Below, piece after piece: positions 25,439-33,440 of a stretch of 64,000 bases of DNA; positions within the stretch are counted from its first letter, which is position 1, and each line of letters starts with the position of its first letter. This DNA is from Thermoplasmata archaeon (GTDB lineage Archaea; Thermoplasmatota; Thermoplasmata; Lutacidiplasmatales; UBA184). The notes under the pieces are model-generated. The model had not been told where the DNA came from. It was given only the letters and a program-made list of their open reading frames with translations, and searched no databases. The stretch lies in the NCBI GenBank assembly GCA_021817605.1, contig JAKAUN010000008.1, forward strand, positions 1 to 64,000. Direction: 5' to 3'. Position numbers and translations under genes: made by a program.

Positions 25439-25864
25439 CTACGCCGGAAGGTCGCGGAATGCCAGGTGCAGCTGGTGCGCGAAGCGGTCCGAAGAGATGA
25501 CCCCGACCTCGACACGGACCAGCTTGCCGTTGCGGAAGAACAGGAGCGAGGGAATGCTGCGCACCTTGAAGCGACGGACCAGCGACGGCTCGTGATCCGC
25601 GTGAAGCTTGCCGAACCCCACCCAAGGGCCATACTCCTGGGCGGCCGAGGCGAAGACCGGACCGAAGGCGCGGCACGGTCCGCACCAGGGAGCCCAGACA
25701 TCCACAACGACGCGGGGATGGTCGGTGAGGAACCGCTCGAAGTTGAGGGTCGTCAACCGCTCCGGCGGCGGCACCTTTGGACGGGAGGCTCGCCCCGCAA
25801 CGAGCTCTTCGTCCGCTGGTGCGGACGGCTCCTTCTTTCCGAGGATGTTGCCGAGCCAGCTCAT
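25439..25864 (-). CDS. Thioredoxin-domain protein
   Basis: A 141-residue protein: a 40-residue N-terminal extension, then a thioredoxin fold with active site WAPWCGPCRAF near residues 71-81 and the cis-Pro region VRSIPSLLFFRNGK. It reduces protein disulfides. The ATG at 25864 is preferred over a GTG 20 codons upstream: TATA CATATAC centred at 25907 puts transcription start near 25881, and GGGAGGGGAGG lies just before the ATG. The extension is Lys/Pro-rich without signal-peptide features, so it is cytosolic. Confidence 0.9.
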   Translation of the reverse strand: MSWLGNILGKKEPSAPADEELVAGRASRPKVPPPERLTTLNFERFLTDHPRVVVDVWAPWCGPCRAFGPVFASAAQEYGPWVGFGKLHADHEPSLVRRFKVRSIPSLLFFRNGKLVRVEVGVISSDRFAHQLHLAFRDLPA

Positions 25865-26173
25865 GGATGCCTCCCCTCCCGCAGCTCCTAGGTCGGGCGG
25901 CTCGTATATGGTGTTGACGTGCACCGCATCCTACCCGCGCGCGGTTCGGTCAAGTGGAACGGCCGTTAGGAGACATCCCGCCCCGAAAGGCCCCCCGCGG
26001 CCCTGACGTCTTTGGAGCCGGGTCGTCCGCCCTCCCCGGGGTCCGCAGCCGCCGATGGCGGTCGGAGCGATCGTCCGTCATCGACCCCGAGCCGCTGAGC
26101 GCACCGCTCGGCACGCGAACGGCACCGCACGGCGCCCCGTCCCGACGGCGTCCTGGCGCGTGGGGCGGCTCTG
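25865..26173. other. Intergenic region with the thioredoxin promoter
   Basis: TATA box for trx at 25904-25910 (minus strand CATATAC). The remaining sequence to the hemH stop is G+C-rich with open frames lacking codon bias or family signal; I see no gene in it. Confidence 0.5.
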
Positions 26174-27106
26174 TCACTCCCGCCGCGGTGTCCCGCCCGC
26201 CGCCCGTGCCATCGCCTCGATGAGGCGGGGGTTCAGGTTCGGTACGGGGGCGCGGGCGAACGGGATCCCGCGACGGCGGGCTGCCTCGGCGAGGTCGATG
26301 TCGAGGTCGTAGAGGATCTCGAGGTTGTCGGCGATGAACCCGTAGGGGAGAACGATCACGCCCCGCTCGGGCTCCGGCACGAGCGACTCGACCAGGGCCT
26401 CCACTGCGGGGCCCAACCAGGGCCCTTCCGAACGGCCGACGCTCTGGAAGGCCGAGATCCAACTCTGGAGCGACAGCTCGACGGCCACGGCCCTGCGGGT
26501 CTCGCCCAGGAGGCGGAGGTACGGCTCCCGCGGACCGAGCAGCCGCGTAGGGAGGCTGTGGGCGGTGAACACCACCAACGGGTCGCCCGCTCCCGCGGGA
26601 GCCAGCTGGCGGCGGGCCTGCTCGACCGCGTCGGCAAAGGCGCTCACCAGTCCGGGCTCGAGGTGCCAGCTGGTGACGAAACGCACCCGAGCGGGGTTCC
26701 CGAAAGAACGGACCAGGCGTCGGACCTCGCGGAAGTAGCGCCCGACCCCCCAGCCGGAATAGTACGGGGTCAGAGCGACGCAGGTGAGGTCACGTACCCC
26801 CTCCGCTCGGAGCTCCTTCAGGGCGCTCGCGAGCGACGGAACGCCGACCACGGCCCCGTAACGGCAGGGGACGTTCGCCCCGCGGGAGCGAAAGTGCTCC
26901 TCGAGCGCAGCCGCCTGCTTTCGCGAGATCGCGCCGAGGGGAGAGGCACCCCCAATCCGTTCGTAACGAAGCCGCATCTCCTCGAGGAGCTCCGGAGGGG
27001 TCGGTCGGTTGCCCCGCAGCCCTCGAACGAAGTCGTCGACCTCGGCGAGCGAGCCGGGGGCCCCGACGCCACAGAGTAGCACCCCCCGCGAGCCGTCGGC
27101 GGTCAT
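26174..27106 (-). CDS. hemH: Ferrochelatase (protoporphyrin/coproporphyrin type)
   Basis: A 310-residue enzyme inserting Fe2+ into a porphyrin. The start GVLLCGVGAPGSLAEVDDFV matches the HemH N-terminus. VALTPYYSGWGVGRYF, VVFTAHSLPTR (catalytic His) and VIVLPYGFIADNLEILYDLD (conserved Glu) are the usual motifs. The ATG at 27106 follows AAGGAGG. It is last in an operon with a radical-SAM heme-type enzyme and a CopD-like membrane protein. With an AhbD-like partner, coproporphyrin III is the more likely substrate; that is an inference. Confidence 0.87.
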   Translation of the reverse strand: MTADGSRGVLLCGVGAPGSLAEVDDFVRGLRGNRPTPPELLEEMRLRYERIGGASPLGAISRKQAAALEEHFRSRGANVPCRYGAVVGVPSLASALKELRAEGVRDLTCVALTPYYSGWGVGRYFREVRRLVRSFGNPARVRFVTSWHLEPGLVSAFADAVEQARRQLAPAGAGDPLVVFTAHSLPTRLLGPREPYLRLLGETRRAVAVELSLQSWISAFQSVGRSEGPWLGPAVEALVESLVPEPERGVIVLPYGFIADNLEILYDLDIDLAEAARRRGIPFARAPVPNLNPRLIEAMARAAGGTPRRE

Positions 27107-27128
27107 CTGCCTCCTTGCCGCCGGACCG

Positions 27129-27635
27129 TCACGGATAGTTCTGGAGGAGCACGGCGAGGGCCAAGACGACCACCATGAGCCCGAGGTTCGCGTAGGCGAC
27201 CTTGCGGCTGAACCGGCGCACCGCGGCGAGTTCCTCCGTCCGGCCTGCCCGCGCGAGGGCGACGATCTTCGGCCCGAAGTAGCGCCCGTGGACGTAGACG
27301 AGGACCACCAGGGCCAGGACCGCGACCGACTTTGCGGCGAGCAGCTGGCCCTCGGGAGTGGCAAGCACATCCCAGCCGGGGGGAAGGTACCAGCTCGCGT
27401 TGTAGATGCCCGTGGCGATGAGGACCAGGAGGAGCGGGGTGACGAACCGTCCGAACCGGCGAGCGACCTTCCCGATGAGCGCGGTGCGCTCCGACTCGTT
27501 GGCGATCGTCGCGCGGCTCACCGGCTCGAGTACAAGATAGATGAAGAACGAGCCTCCGACGAAGAGGACGGCGCTGAACAGGTGGATGCCGAGGACCAGG
27601 TTCCTGAGCCATAGCAGGTCGACCAGCGTCCTCAC
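27129..27635 (-). CDS. CopD-like four-helix membrane protein in heme operon
   Basis: A 168-residue integral membrane protein with four hydrophobic helices: about 12-35 (LVLGIHLFSAVLFVGGSFFI), 65-83 (FVTPLLLVLIATGIYNASW), 96-115 (LLAAKSVAVLALVVLVYVHG) and 146-165. The pattern matches the CopD/DUF2269 superfamily, with His in helix 1 and a conserved Lys in helix 3. It overlaps the radical SAM stop as GTGA and precedes hemH by 22 nt. Position suggests a part in heme or copper-heme handling, possibly porphyrinogen oxidation or heme transfer. HemJ is a similar-sized alternative but its signature is not seen. Confidence 0.68.
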   Translation of the reverse strand: MRTLVDLLWLRNLVLGIHLFSAVLFVGGSFFIYLVLEPVSRATIANESERTALIGKVARRFGRFVTPLLLVLIATGIYNASWYLPPGWDVLATPEGQLLAAKSVAVLALVVLVYVHGRYFGPKIVALARAGRTEELAAVRRFSRKVAYANLGLMVVVLALAVLLQNYP

Positions 27636-28855
27636 GCCCCCGGTCCCGGCCCGGAGAGCCGGGGGGGCGATGTCGCGCCGGACCCAGCGGTCCCGAGAAG
27701 CTGCGGGGCGAACGCGCAGGCGGGGTCGGAGCCGAAGAGGTCCTGCCCCACGGCATAGGCACGTCCGCGGCTACCTCCGCAGCAACCGCGGTACGGGCAG
27801 ACGCCGCACGGCCCGTGAAACTCGCGGCGCCGTATCCTCGCAAGAGCCGGATGGTCTCGGTAGATCGTTGCGAGCGGGGTACTTTGAACGTTGCCGAGAG
27901 GGTACTCGGCGAAGCCTCCGGGAAAGACCGCCCCGTCGTAACGGACGAAGATCGTGCCGTCCCCGTCCAGGGGTCCGTGGGGACGCAACGTGCTCGGGCC
28001 GGTCGGAGCTCCCACGATCGCCTCGAGGTCGGAGGAGAGCTTGGCGTACCCCGCAGAAAGGCCTTCCGGCGGCCCTCGGCGGCGCTCGCGGAGGATCCGA
28101 CGGACGAACGGCGCCTCGATCGGACGGACGGCGACACCGTGGCGGGAGGCATCGTAAAGGAATTGCGCGACCGCCTCGTACTCGGCAGGCACGAGGTCCT
28201 CGAGCGTCTCCGCGCGCCCGGTCCTGACGAGGAAGAAGACCTCCCAGGCAGAAAGCCCGAGATCCCGGACGAGGCCGAAGAGGCGGGGGAGCTCGGAGAG
28301 GTTGGAACGCAGGACCGCGGTGTTCATCTGCACCCGCAGACCGGCCGCGACCGCCTCGCGGAAGGCGCGGACGGTCGCGTCGAAGACCCCGGGCTGGCGA
28401 CGGACCGCCTCGTGGGTCGCGGCCAACGCCCCGTCCAAGCTCAGGGAGATCGCCGAGACCTCCTCGCGGGCGAGCCGGCCGAGGACGGCCGGGGTGAGCG
28501 CGGCGGAGACAGCCGGGGAGACGGCCACCGGTAGGCCGCGGTCCCGCGCGGCTCGCACGAGCTCGAAGAGGTCCGGACGGGATAGGGGGTCGCCGCCGGT
28601 CAGGACCAGGACCGGCGGCGTGCCAAAGGCGGCGAGCCCCTCGATCCACCGCACGGCGGAGGAGGTGGAGAGCTCGCCGGGCAGCGCTTCGGTCTGGGCC
28701 CGAGCCCGGCAGTGCACGCAGGCGAGCGGACAGCGTCGCGTGACCTCGTAGAACACGAGGTGCGGGCGCGGGGGAGCTGCGGGAGCTCCGGCCCCGGACG
28801 CCGTCCCGTCCGCTCCCGGCGCGGAGTGTTCGGGCGGGGACTCGGGGGGATCCAT
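27632..28855 (-). CDS. AhbD/NirJ-like radical SAM-SPASM protein (putative heme synthase)
   Basis: 407 residues. The radical-SAM [4Fe-4S] motif C42-x3-C46-x2-C49 reads EVTRRCPLACVHCRA, followed by LTGGDPLSRPDLFELVRAA. The SPASM-type end has FPGGFAEYPLGNV and CGVCPYRGCCGGSRGRAYA plus later Cys for auxiliary clusters. This pattern is that of the AhbD/NirJ-like family found beside heme genes; AhbD decarboxylates Fe-coproporphyrin III to heme b. I use the ATG at 28855; a longer frame to 28996 overlaps the chorismate mutase and is low-complexity. It is second of four minus-strand genes ending with ferrochelatase. A peptide-modifying role is less likely given that context. Confidence 0.78.
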   Translation of the reverse strand: MDPPESPPEHSAPGADGTASGAGAPAAPPRPHLVFYEVTRRCPLACVHCRARAQTEALPGELSTSSAVRWIEGLAAFGTPPVLVLTGGDPLSRPDLFELVRAARDRGLPVAVSPAVSAALTPAVLGRLAREEVSAISLSLDGALAATHEAVRRQPGVFDATVRAFREAVAAGLRVQMNTAVLRSNLSELPRLFGLVRDLGLSAWEVFFLVRTGRAETLEDLVPAEYEAVAQFLYDASRHGVAVRPIEAPFVRRILRERRRGPPEGLSAGYAKLSSDLEAIVGAPTGPSTLRPHGPLDGDGTIFVRYDGAVFPGGFAEYPLGNVQSTPLATIYRDHPALARIRRREFHGPCGVCPYRGCCGGSRGRAYAVGQDLFGSDPACAFAPQLLGTAGSGATSPPRLSGPGPGA

Positions 28856-28880
28856 GGGAGTGACCTGCGGTGGGGCCCCG

Positions 28881-29186
28881 TCAACGCGGGGGGGGCGTGA
28901 CCGCACGCGGAAGCCCCCGACGCCCCTCGGTGAGGATCCAGCGCACAAGCCGCTCCCCTTCGTCAGGTTCCAGTCCGACCTCGATTGCCCGCGCACGGGC
29001 CCTCGTCACGACGCGCTGCTCCTGGACCGGATCGACCAAGGGGAGGCCTTCGAGGGCCTTGAACTCCCAGAGCTGCCGGACGAGGGCGCGGCGCTCCGCG
29101 TAGAGGGCGATCAACTCCTCGTCGACCTTCCTGAGGAGCTCCCGGTAGGCCGCGACCGACGTGGGTGGGGGGGCACGAGGGCGCAT
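28881..29186 (-). CDS. AroQ-type chorismate mutase
   Basis: A 101-residue all-helical protein. RELLRKVDEELIALYAERR, EFKALEGLPLVDPVQEQRV and the final helix match the AroQ fold (active-site Arg, Lys, Asp and Gln/Glu positions) that converts chorismate to prephenate. It is first in the minus-strand operon with the heme genes, 25 nt before the radical-SAM start. No other aromatic-pathway gene is near, so its transcription with heme synthesis is unexplained. A palindromic operator candidate lies 40 nt upstream. Confidence 0.82.
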   Translation of the reverse strand: MRPRAPPPTSVAAYRELLRKVDEELIALYAERRALVRQLWEFKALEGLPLVDPVQEQRVVTRARARAIEVGLEPDEGERLVRWILTEGRRGLPRAVTPPPR

Positions 29187-29225
29187 TCGGGAGCGACGAG
29201 CCGGTAGCGGGCAAAGGCGGCTTTA

Positions 29226-29239
29226 CCTTACCGGTAAGG
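29226..29239. promoter_or_regulatory. 14-bp perfect palindrome between divergent promoters
   Basis: CCTTACCGGTAAGG is a perfect palindrome. It lies 40 nt upstream of the chorismate mutase ATG and 39 nt upstream of the U32-protein ATG. TATA-like sequences (GGTAAAGCC on minus, GGGTTAGCC on plus) flank or overlap it. The geometry fits a shared operator for the heme operon and the U32 gene. Confidence 0.55.
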
Positions 29240-29277
29240 CCGTTGGGTTAGCCCACCCGTGCGCTCGGGGCGAATGC

Positions 29278-30432
29278 ATGGAGCTCGTCCTCGCCTCCAA
29301 TTTCGATCCGGCGCTCGTGGACCGAACCCGGGAGCTGCCCGTGACGTCGTACTTCGGAAGCTTCCCCCGGAGCCTCACCGGTGGGGGGCGGCCACCGTAC
29401 ATCCTCCCCGAGGTCGACGAGGAGAGGTTCCGTGCGCACGTGCGCGGCATCCACCAGGCGGGACGGAAGTTCTACGCCACGGTGAACACCTCCGACCTCG
29501 GGCTCAAGGAGTACGGCCCCGGCTATCTCGAGTCGTTCGACCGGGAGATCGGACGGCTGATCGAGCTCGGCGTGGACGGCTTCGTGGTCGCCGTGCCGCT
29601 CCTACTCCGGCGGATCCGACGTGCCTACCCCGACGTCGGGCTCACGGTCTCCTCCTTCGCGCGGATCCGGACCGTCGCCCAAGGAGAGTACTACCTCAAG
29701 ATGGGAGCGGACACGGTCGTCTTCGAGGAGGCGAACCGCGACCTCAAGCTCCTCGCGGGGCTCGTGCGTGCCGGCGCTCGGGTCGAGGTGCTCGTCAACC
29801 AGACATGCATCCACGACTGCCCGTACCGCTTTCACCACCTCAACACGAGCTCTCTCGCCTCGCAGAACGGGACCCAGGGACCGTGGTTCGAGTTCCCGAT
29901 CCTCCAGTGCGGCCTCGAGGTCGTGCGCGACCCGGCCAAGCTCGTCGCCGGGGTCTTCGTCCGTCCGGAGGATCTTCACGTCTACGAGGAGGCGGGGGTC
30001 GACCGATTCAAGGTCTCCGGGCGCAACCGGTCGACCGACTGGCTCGTCCGCAGCGCCTCGGCCTACGCCGCCCGACGCTGGGAGGGCAACCTGCTTGACA
30101 TCCTGAGCTATGTCCAGAACCTCGGGCCCCGGAGCGCCCTCCGTCGCCTCGCCGAGGAGGGAAAGGATCCGTCGGTGGTCGGCCCGCTGGCCCAGGGGTT
30201 CGATGCGCTCGCCCACCTGGAGATCGACAATCGCGCGTTCCCTGACGGATTCTTCCGGAGGATCGCCGCCACGGATTGTGCCCGGACCTCCTGCGCGGCG
30301 TGCGGCTACTGCGCGGGGGTCGCACGACGCGTGGTGCGGATCAACGGCTCCCCGCTCAGCTCCTATCAGCCTCCCGACGCGCTACCCGACCCGTCCGACC
30401 TCCTCGAGCACTTCGGCTCGCAAGAGGCGTGA
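29278..30432 (+). CDS. U32-family protein (UbiU/YhbU-like)
   Basis: A 384-residue TIM-barrel protein of the peptidase U32 family. The U32 core NQTCIHDCPYRFHH is near residues 176-189, and CARTSCAACGYC near 337-348 provides further cysteines, so four or more Cys could hold an Fe-S cluster as in UbiU/UbiV, which take part in O2-independent hydroxylation. True proteolysis is doubtful for this family. The ATG at 29278 starts just before the first strand. It diverges from the heme operon across a palindromic operator. Confidence 0.75.
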   Translation: MELVLASNFDPALVDRTRELPVTSYFGSFPRSLTGGGRPPYILPEVDEERFRAHVRGIHQAGRKFYATVNTSDLGLKEYGPGYLESFDREIGRLIELGVDGFVVAVPLLLRRIRRAYPDVGLTVSSFARIRTVAQGEYYLKMGADTVVFEEANRDLKLLAGLVRAGARVEVLVNQTCIHDCPYRFHHLNTSSLASQNGTQGPWFEFPILQCGLEVVRDPAKLVAGVFVRPEDLHVYEEAGVDRFKVSGRNRSTDWLVRSASAYAARRWEGNLLDILSYVQNLGPRSALRRLAEEGKDPSVVGPLAQGFDALAHLEIDNRAFPDGFFRRIAATDCARTSCAACGYCAGVARRVVRINGSPLSSYQPPDALPDPSDLLEHFGSQEA

Positions 30433-30506
30433 GCTGCTCCTCCAGGTTGCGCCGCGCACCCGGCGCGCCGGGGCCCGTCGGGAGGTCGAACGGACGTTGG
30501 ACAAGT

Positions 30507-30515
30507 CTACAAATA
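30507..30515 (+). promoter_or_regulatory. TATA box for the small membrane-anchored protein
   Basis: CTACAAATA, centred about 35 nt before the ATG at 30547. GGTGGG precedes the ATG, so a short leader with Shine-Dalgarno is expected. Confidence 0.7.
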
Positions 30516-30546
30516 GGGCCCGGGCGAGGGAAGGATAGGTGGGACC

Positions 30547-30768
30547 ATGATGTCGGCCATCGCCCTCAAGGTAGCGGTCGCGGCGGGTGCCGTGGCCGCG
30601 GGGACGGCTGTCGTCACCACGGGTGTCGTACCCAACGGCCTCGAGGTGGCGCTCCAGCACGTGCCGGCGTGGACCCATGCCCACAGCGTCCTCGAGAGCC
30701 TCCAGCAGGCCTTCTCGGGGGGCAACCATCCGGGCAAGGGTCACGCAGGCCCGCCGCAGGGTACCTAG
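30547..30768 (+). CDS. Small exported or membrane-anchored protein
   Basis: 73 residues, not recognised. Residues 3-28 are hydrophobic and Ala/Val/Thr-rich (ALKVAVAAGAVAAGTAVVTT), acting as signal peptide or anchor. The rest contains several His (LQHVPAWTHAHSVLE) and ends in a flexible Gly/Pro/His stretch. It has its own clear TATA box and ribosome-binding site and seems monocistronic. Coding status rests on promoter, RBS and the orderly hydrophobic profile. Confidence 0.55.
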   Translation: MMSAIALKVAVAAGAVAAGTAVVTTGVVPNGLEVALQHVPAWTHAHSVLESLQQAFSGGNHPGKGHAGPPQGT

Positions 30769-30908
30769 CGCCTGCGGCGAGGAGACCCCTCCGAGAACGG
30801 ACGGGGTCGCGCCCAACCACTTCGGCCCTCCCTTTTTCGGCCCGGTAAGCGGGTGCGGGCGCACCGCGCTCTACGTCGGCCGAGGGAAGGGCGATCGTCC
30901 CGTGACGA

Positions 30909-31208
30909 TCACTCGACCCAGGTCATCCGGCATTTTGGGCAGGTCTTTCCCTCGAGGGTCGTCCCGCAGACGAAGCATTCCGAGTAGTCCGGGCGCAGGT
31001 CGAGCGTGGGGGTCGGGGAGGCCCGCGGCTCCGGTAGCGGAGGAGGGGGTCCGGAGGGAAGCGACGAGCCCGGGGCCGCCGGCGGCGCCACCTTTGAGCC
31101 GGGGGACCTTCGTGCGCGCGGCGGCTGCGGCGACGCCGCGGCCGGCCCGCCCGTGCGGGCCGCCTCGGCTTCTGCCGCGCTCCCGCGCTTGCGCCGGAAG
31201 AGGGGCAT
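30909..31208 (-). CDS. Small zinc-ribbon protein
   Basis: 99 residues. A basic start (MPLFRRKRG) is followed by about 60 residues of Pro/Ala/Ser-rich linker, then a C-terminal zinc ribbon with CFVCGTTLEGKTCPKC (two CxxC pairs). Such proteins are common in archaea and generally of unknown role. A TATA-like GATAATGA is centred about 30 nt upstream of the ATG. Divergent from ridA. Confidence 0.68.
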   Translation of the reverse strand: MPLFRRKRGSAAEAEAARTGGPAAASPQPPRARRSPGSKVAPPAAPGSSLPSGPPPPLPEPRASPTPTLDLRPDYSECFVCGTTLEGKTCPKCRMTWVE

Positions 31209-31300
31209 CCCTTCTCGGGTGGTGCCTTCCTCCTCATTATCCCTCGCCCTCGCCTTGCCCTCCGCGAGCTCTTTTGGCAGCCCCGGCACTGCGCCGCACC

Positions 31301-31765
31301 ATGACGGGCCCTCGGAGCCAGAGACTGCGCGAACTGGGCATCGAGCTTCCGGCACCACCGGAGCCGGTCGGAAGCTACCGCCCGGTCGTTCGGGTGGGCA
31401 GGCTGGCCTGGGTGGCCGGCCAGATCGCCCTGGAAGGGGGCCGGGTGGTCTCGCCCGGCGCGGTCGACCGGGAGGTCCCCGTCGCCGCGGCGCAGCAGGC
31501 GGCACGGCGCGCGACGCTCCAGGCCCTCAGCGCGCTCGCCAAGGAGCTCGGATCGATCGACGCGATACGGCGCATCGTGCGGCTCGGGGTCTTCGTCCAG
31601 AGCTCCCCGGGCTTCGATCGGCAGCACGAGGTCGCCAACGGGGCGAGCGAGCTCCTGGGGGAGCTCTTCGGGGAGGAAGGAAGGCCGACCCGCATCGCGG
31701 TGGGGGTGGCCGGCCTTCCGAAGAACGGCTCGGTCGAGGTCGAGCTTTTGGTCGAGGCGGACTAG
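31301..31765 (+). CDS. RidA/YjgF-family deaminase
   Basis: A 154-residue chorismate-mutase-like fold protein of the RidA family, which hydrolyses reactive enamines/imines formed by PLP enzymes. Recognised parts are SYRPVVRVGRLAWVAGQIAL, QALSALAKELGSIDAIRRIVR and the C-terminal TRIAVGVAGLPKNGSVEVE. The Arg of the classical RxAxxVxxLP box is replaced by ...TRIAVGVAGLP with the Arg retained. ATG at 31301. It lies 7 nt before flpA, so probably one transcript. Confidence 0.85.
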   Translation: MTGPRSQRLRELGIELPAPPEPVGSYRPVVRVGRLAWVAGQIALEGGRVVSPGAVDREVPVAAAQQAARRATLQALSALAKELGSIDAIRRIVRLGVFVQSSPGFDRQHEVANGASELLGELFGEEGRPTRIAVGVAGLPKNGSVEVELLVEAD

Positions 31766-31772
31766 CCGGGCC

Positions 31773-32432
31773 GTGGAGCCGAGCCGCTGGTCCTCCGTCT
31801 ACCGCGACGGCCGCGACCTCTTCACGGTGAACGCCGAGCCGGGCGTTCGCGTCCGTGGCGAGGAGCTGAGGGTCGTAGGCGGGAAGGAGTATCGCCTCTG
31901 GGACCCGTTCCGCTCGAAGCTCGCCGCCTTCCTCGCCAACGGGGCTCCCTCCGATCTCCTTACCGCGCCGCGCGCGGCCCTCTACCTCGGCGCGGCGCAC
32001 GGGACCACGGCGAGCTACCTGTCGGACCTCTGGCCCTCGACCGAGATCTACGCCGTCGAAAAGAGCCCGATTGCTTTCGTGCCGCTCCTCGCGCTCTCCC
32101 GCCGTCGGGCGAACCTCCTTCCGCTCCTCGCGGACGCTCAGCTGCCCGAGCGCTACCGCGCGGAGGTGGGGGAGGTTGACTTTCTCTACCAGGATGTCGC
32201 GCAACGCGACCAGGCCGGGATCTTCCGGGAGAACGCCGACGCCTGCCTCGCTCCCGGAGGGCGGGGGGTACTGATGCTCAAGATACGGTCGGTCACGCAG
32301 CGTCGAGCGGTACCGGTCGTCATCCGGGAGGCACGACGCACCCTCGAGGCCGCGGGCTTCTCGGTCGCCGCCGAGGTCGCTCTCGCCCCGTTCTCCCGCG
32401 ACCACGCGGCGCTCGCCGTCCGTCGCGACTAG
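31773..32432 (+). CDS. flpA: Fibrillarin-like rRNA/tRNA 2'-O-methyltransferase
   Basis: A 219-residue SAM-dependent enzyme, catalytic subunit of C/D-box sRNPs that methylate ribose in rRNA and tRNA. LWDPFRSKLAAFL, the SAM loop ALYLGAAHGTTASYLSDL, IYAVEKSP and the catalytic VDFLYQDVAQRDQ then LMLKIRSV are the standard motifs. The GTG at 31773 gives normal family length. Its usual partner gene nop5 is not adjacent. It follows the RidA gene in the same transcript. Confidence 0.92.
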   Translation: MEPSRWSSVYRDGRDLFTVNAEPGVRVRGEELRVVGGKEYRLWDPFRSKLAAFLANGAPSDLLTAPRAALYLGAAHGTTASYLSDLWPSTEIYAVEKSPIAFVPLLALSRRRANLLPLLADAQLPERYRAEVGEVDFLYQDVAQRDQAGIFRENADACLAPGGRGVLMLKIRSVTQRRAVPVVIREARRTLEAAGFSVAAEVALAPFSRDHAALAVRRD

Positions 32433-32768
32433 CGGCGCCGTTCATCGCCCGCCGGGCGCTGTAAGGCGAACTACCTGCCGCCGCGTCCCCCGAGCCCGGG
32501 GTGGTCGGTTGAGCGCAGGGAGCTACGTCATGGGCGCGTCTCGGAAGGAAGTTTCGATCCTGATGTCCTCGGGGGCCGGGGCTCCCACCGCCCCGCTCGG
32601 GCTTCGAAGCGGCTCGGCCGCGCAGGCGATCGTTCCCTTCGCTCCCGACGCGCTCCCCTGGCCCTTCGCTCGCGGGCCCCTCGTGCGGTGCGCCGACCCG
32701 TGCACAGGTCGGTCGGCACCGCCTGCCACGCCGCCCGGTCCCGCCGCGGTGCGGGCGGAGGGCTAGGA
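32433..32768. other. Intergenic region before the T4SS-like operon
   Basis: 336 nt without a gene I can support. An open frame of 85 codons from a TTG at 32509 is Ala/Pro/Gly-rich and has no family signal. No strong TATA box is evident before the operon; its promoter was not located. Confidence 0.4.
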
Positions 32769-33029
32769 ATGCCCGACCCACGGCCCGTAGAGGAGCCGCG
32801 TCTCTGGCGGCGCGTCCGGCTGCCGCGCGGGACGCGGGACCCCGTCGCAGTCCTCCGGAGGATCATCGAACCGTCGGACGGCGTAGAGCGCTCCGTGGTC
32901 GAGATGCTCGCCGAAGAGGAGGGCGTCGGCCGAGCGCTCGTCGCGGCGACCCTCGATCGCCTGCGTCGTGACGGAAGCCTCCGCGCCGAGCGGGGCCCGG
33001 ACGGGGAGGAGGTGCTCGCATGGGCGTAG
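32769..33029 (+). CDS. Small winged-helix protein leading the T4SS-like operon
   Basis: 86 residues. The C-terminal 50 (SVVEMLAEEEGVGRALVAAT then LDRLRRDGSLRAERGPDGEE) look like a winged helix: a recognition helix followed by a beta wing. It could regulate the operon. The ATG at 32769 is close behind an in-frame stop; the 3' end overlaps the next gene by 10 nt, showing translational coupling with the secretion genes. Confidence 0.65.
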   Translation: MPDPRPVEEPRLWRRVRLPRGTRDPVAVLRRIIEPSDGVERSVVEMLAEEEGVGRALVAATLDRLRRDGSLRAERGPDGEEVLAWA

Positions 33030-33427
33030 CCGACGGCCTCTCCCGAACTCGAGCGACGCGGAACCCCCTTGCGGGGCCCGTGGCCCTCCTGCTCGGCGTC
33101 GTCCTCGTCAGCGCGGGGCTCGGCGTCACGTCGGCGAGCCCCTTGGCCGCGGGGGGCAACGGGGCGCCGGCCAGCTCTTCGTCGGGCCCCGTCGCGAACT
33201 TCACGGCCGCGATCAACCGCCTGGTCGAGCTGGTAGGGGTCTCGGGGGCCGGGATCCTCGCCCTCGTCTGGGCCCGGGTGGCGCTCAGCTGGTTCTCCAA
33301 CGACGTCACGAAGAAGGTCCAGGCAAAGGACCGGGCGCGTGACGCGCTGGTGGGGACGCTCCTGTTCGTCGCCGCGGTGAGCGGGCTCGTCTGGGCGCTC
33401 GCCCACTGGGTCATCACCGGCGCCTGA
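33020..33427 (+). CDS. VirB2-like (TrbC/CedA1-type) small membrane pilin candidate
   Basis: 135 residues: a hydrophobic, signal-like N-terminal segment (about 17-40), a polar loop of Gly/Ser/Ala, then two hydrophobic helices (about 68-92, VELVGVSGAGILALVWARVA, and 108-131, ALVGTLLFVAAVSGLVWALA) separated by a short basic loop (KKVQAKDRAR). This is the layout of VirB2/TrbC pilins and of the archaeal DNA-import pilins CedA1/TedC. Similarity is structural, not by clear sequence signature. It lies between the winged helix and the VirB6-like gene. Confidence 0.6.
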   Translation: MGVADGLSRTRATRNPLAGPVALLLGVVLVSAGLGVTSASPLAAGGNGAPASSSSGPVANFTAAINRLVELVGVSGAGILALVWARVALSWFSNDVTKKVQAKDRARDALVGTLLFVAAVSGLVWALAHWVITGA

Positions 33428-33440
33428 ACGGGGAGGCACG

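Noticed and set aside
25954-26223. Open frame between trx and hemH
   Set aside because: Arg/Pro/Ser-rich composition typical of chance frames; no start signal.
32509-32766. 85-codon open frame from TTG before the T4SS-like operon
   Set aside because: Low-complexity Ala/Pro/Gly sequence, no ribosome-binding site or family signal, and high G+C makes such frames common.
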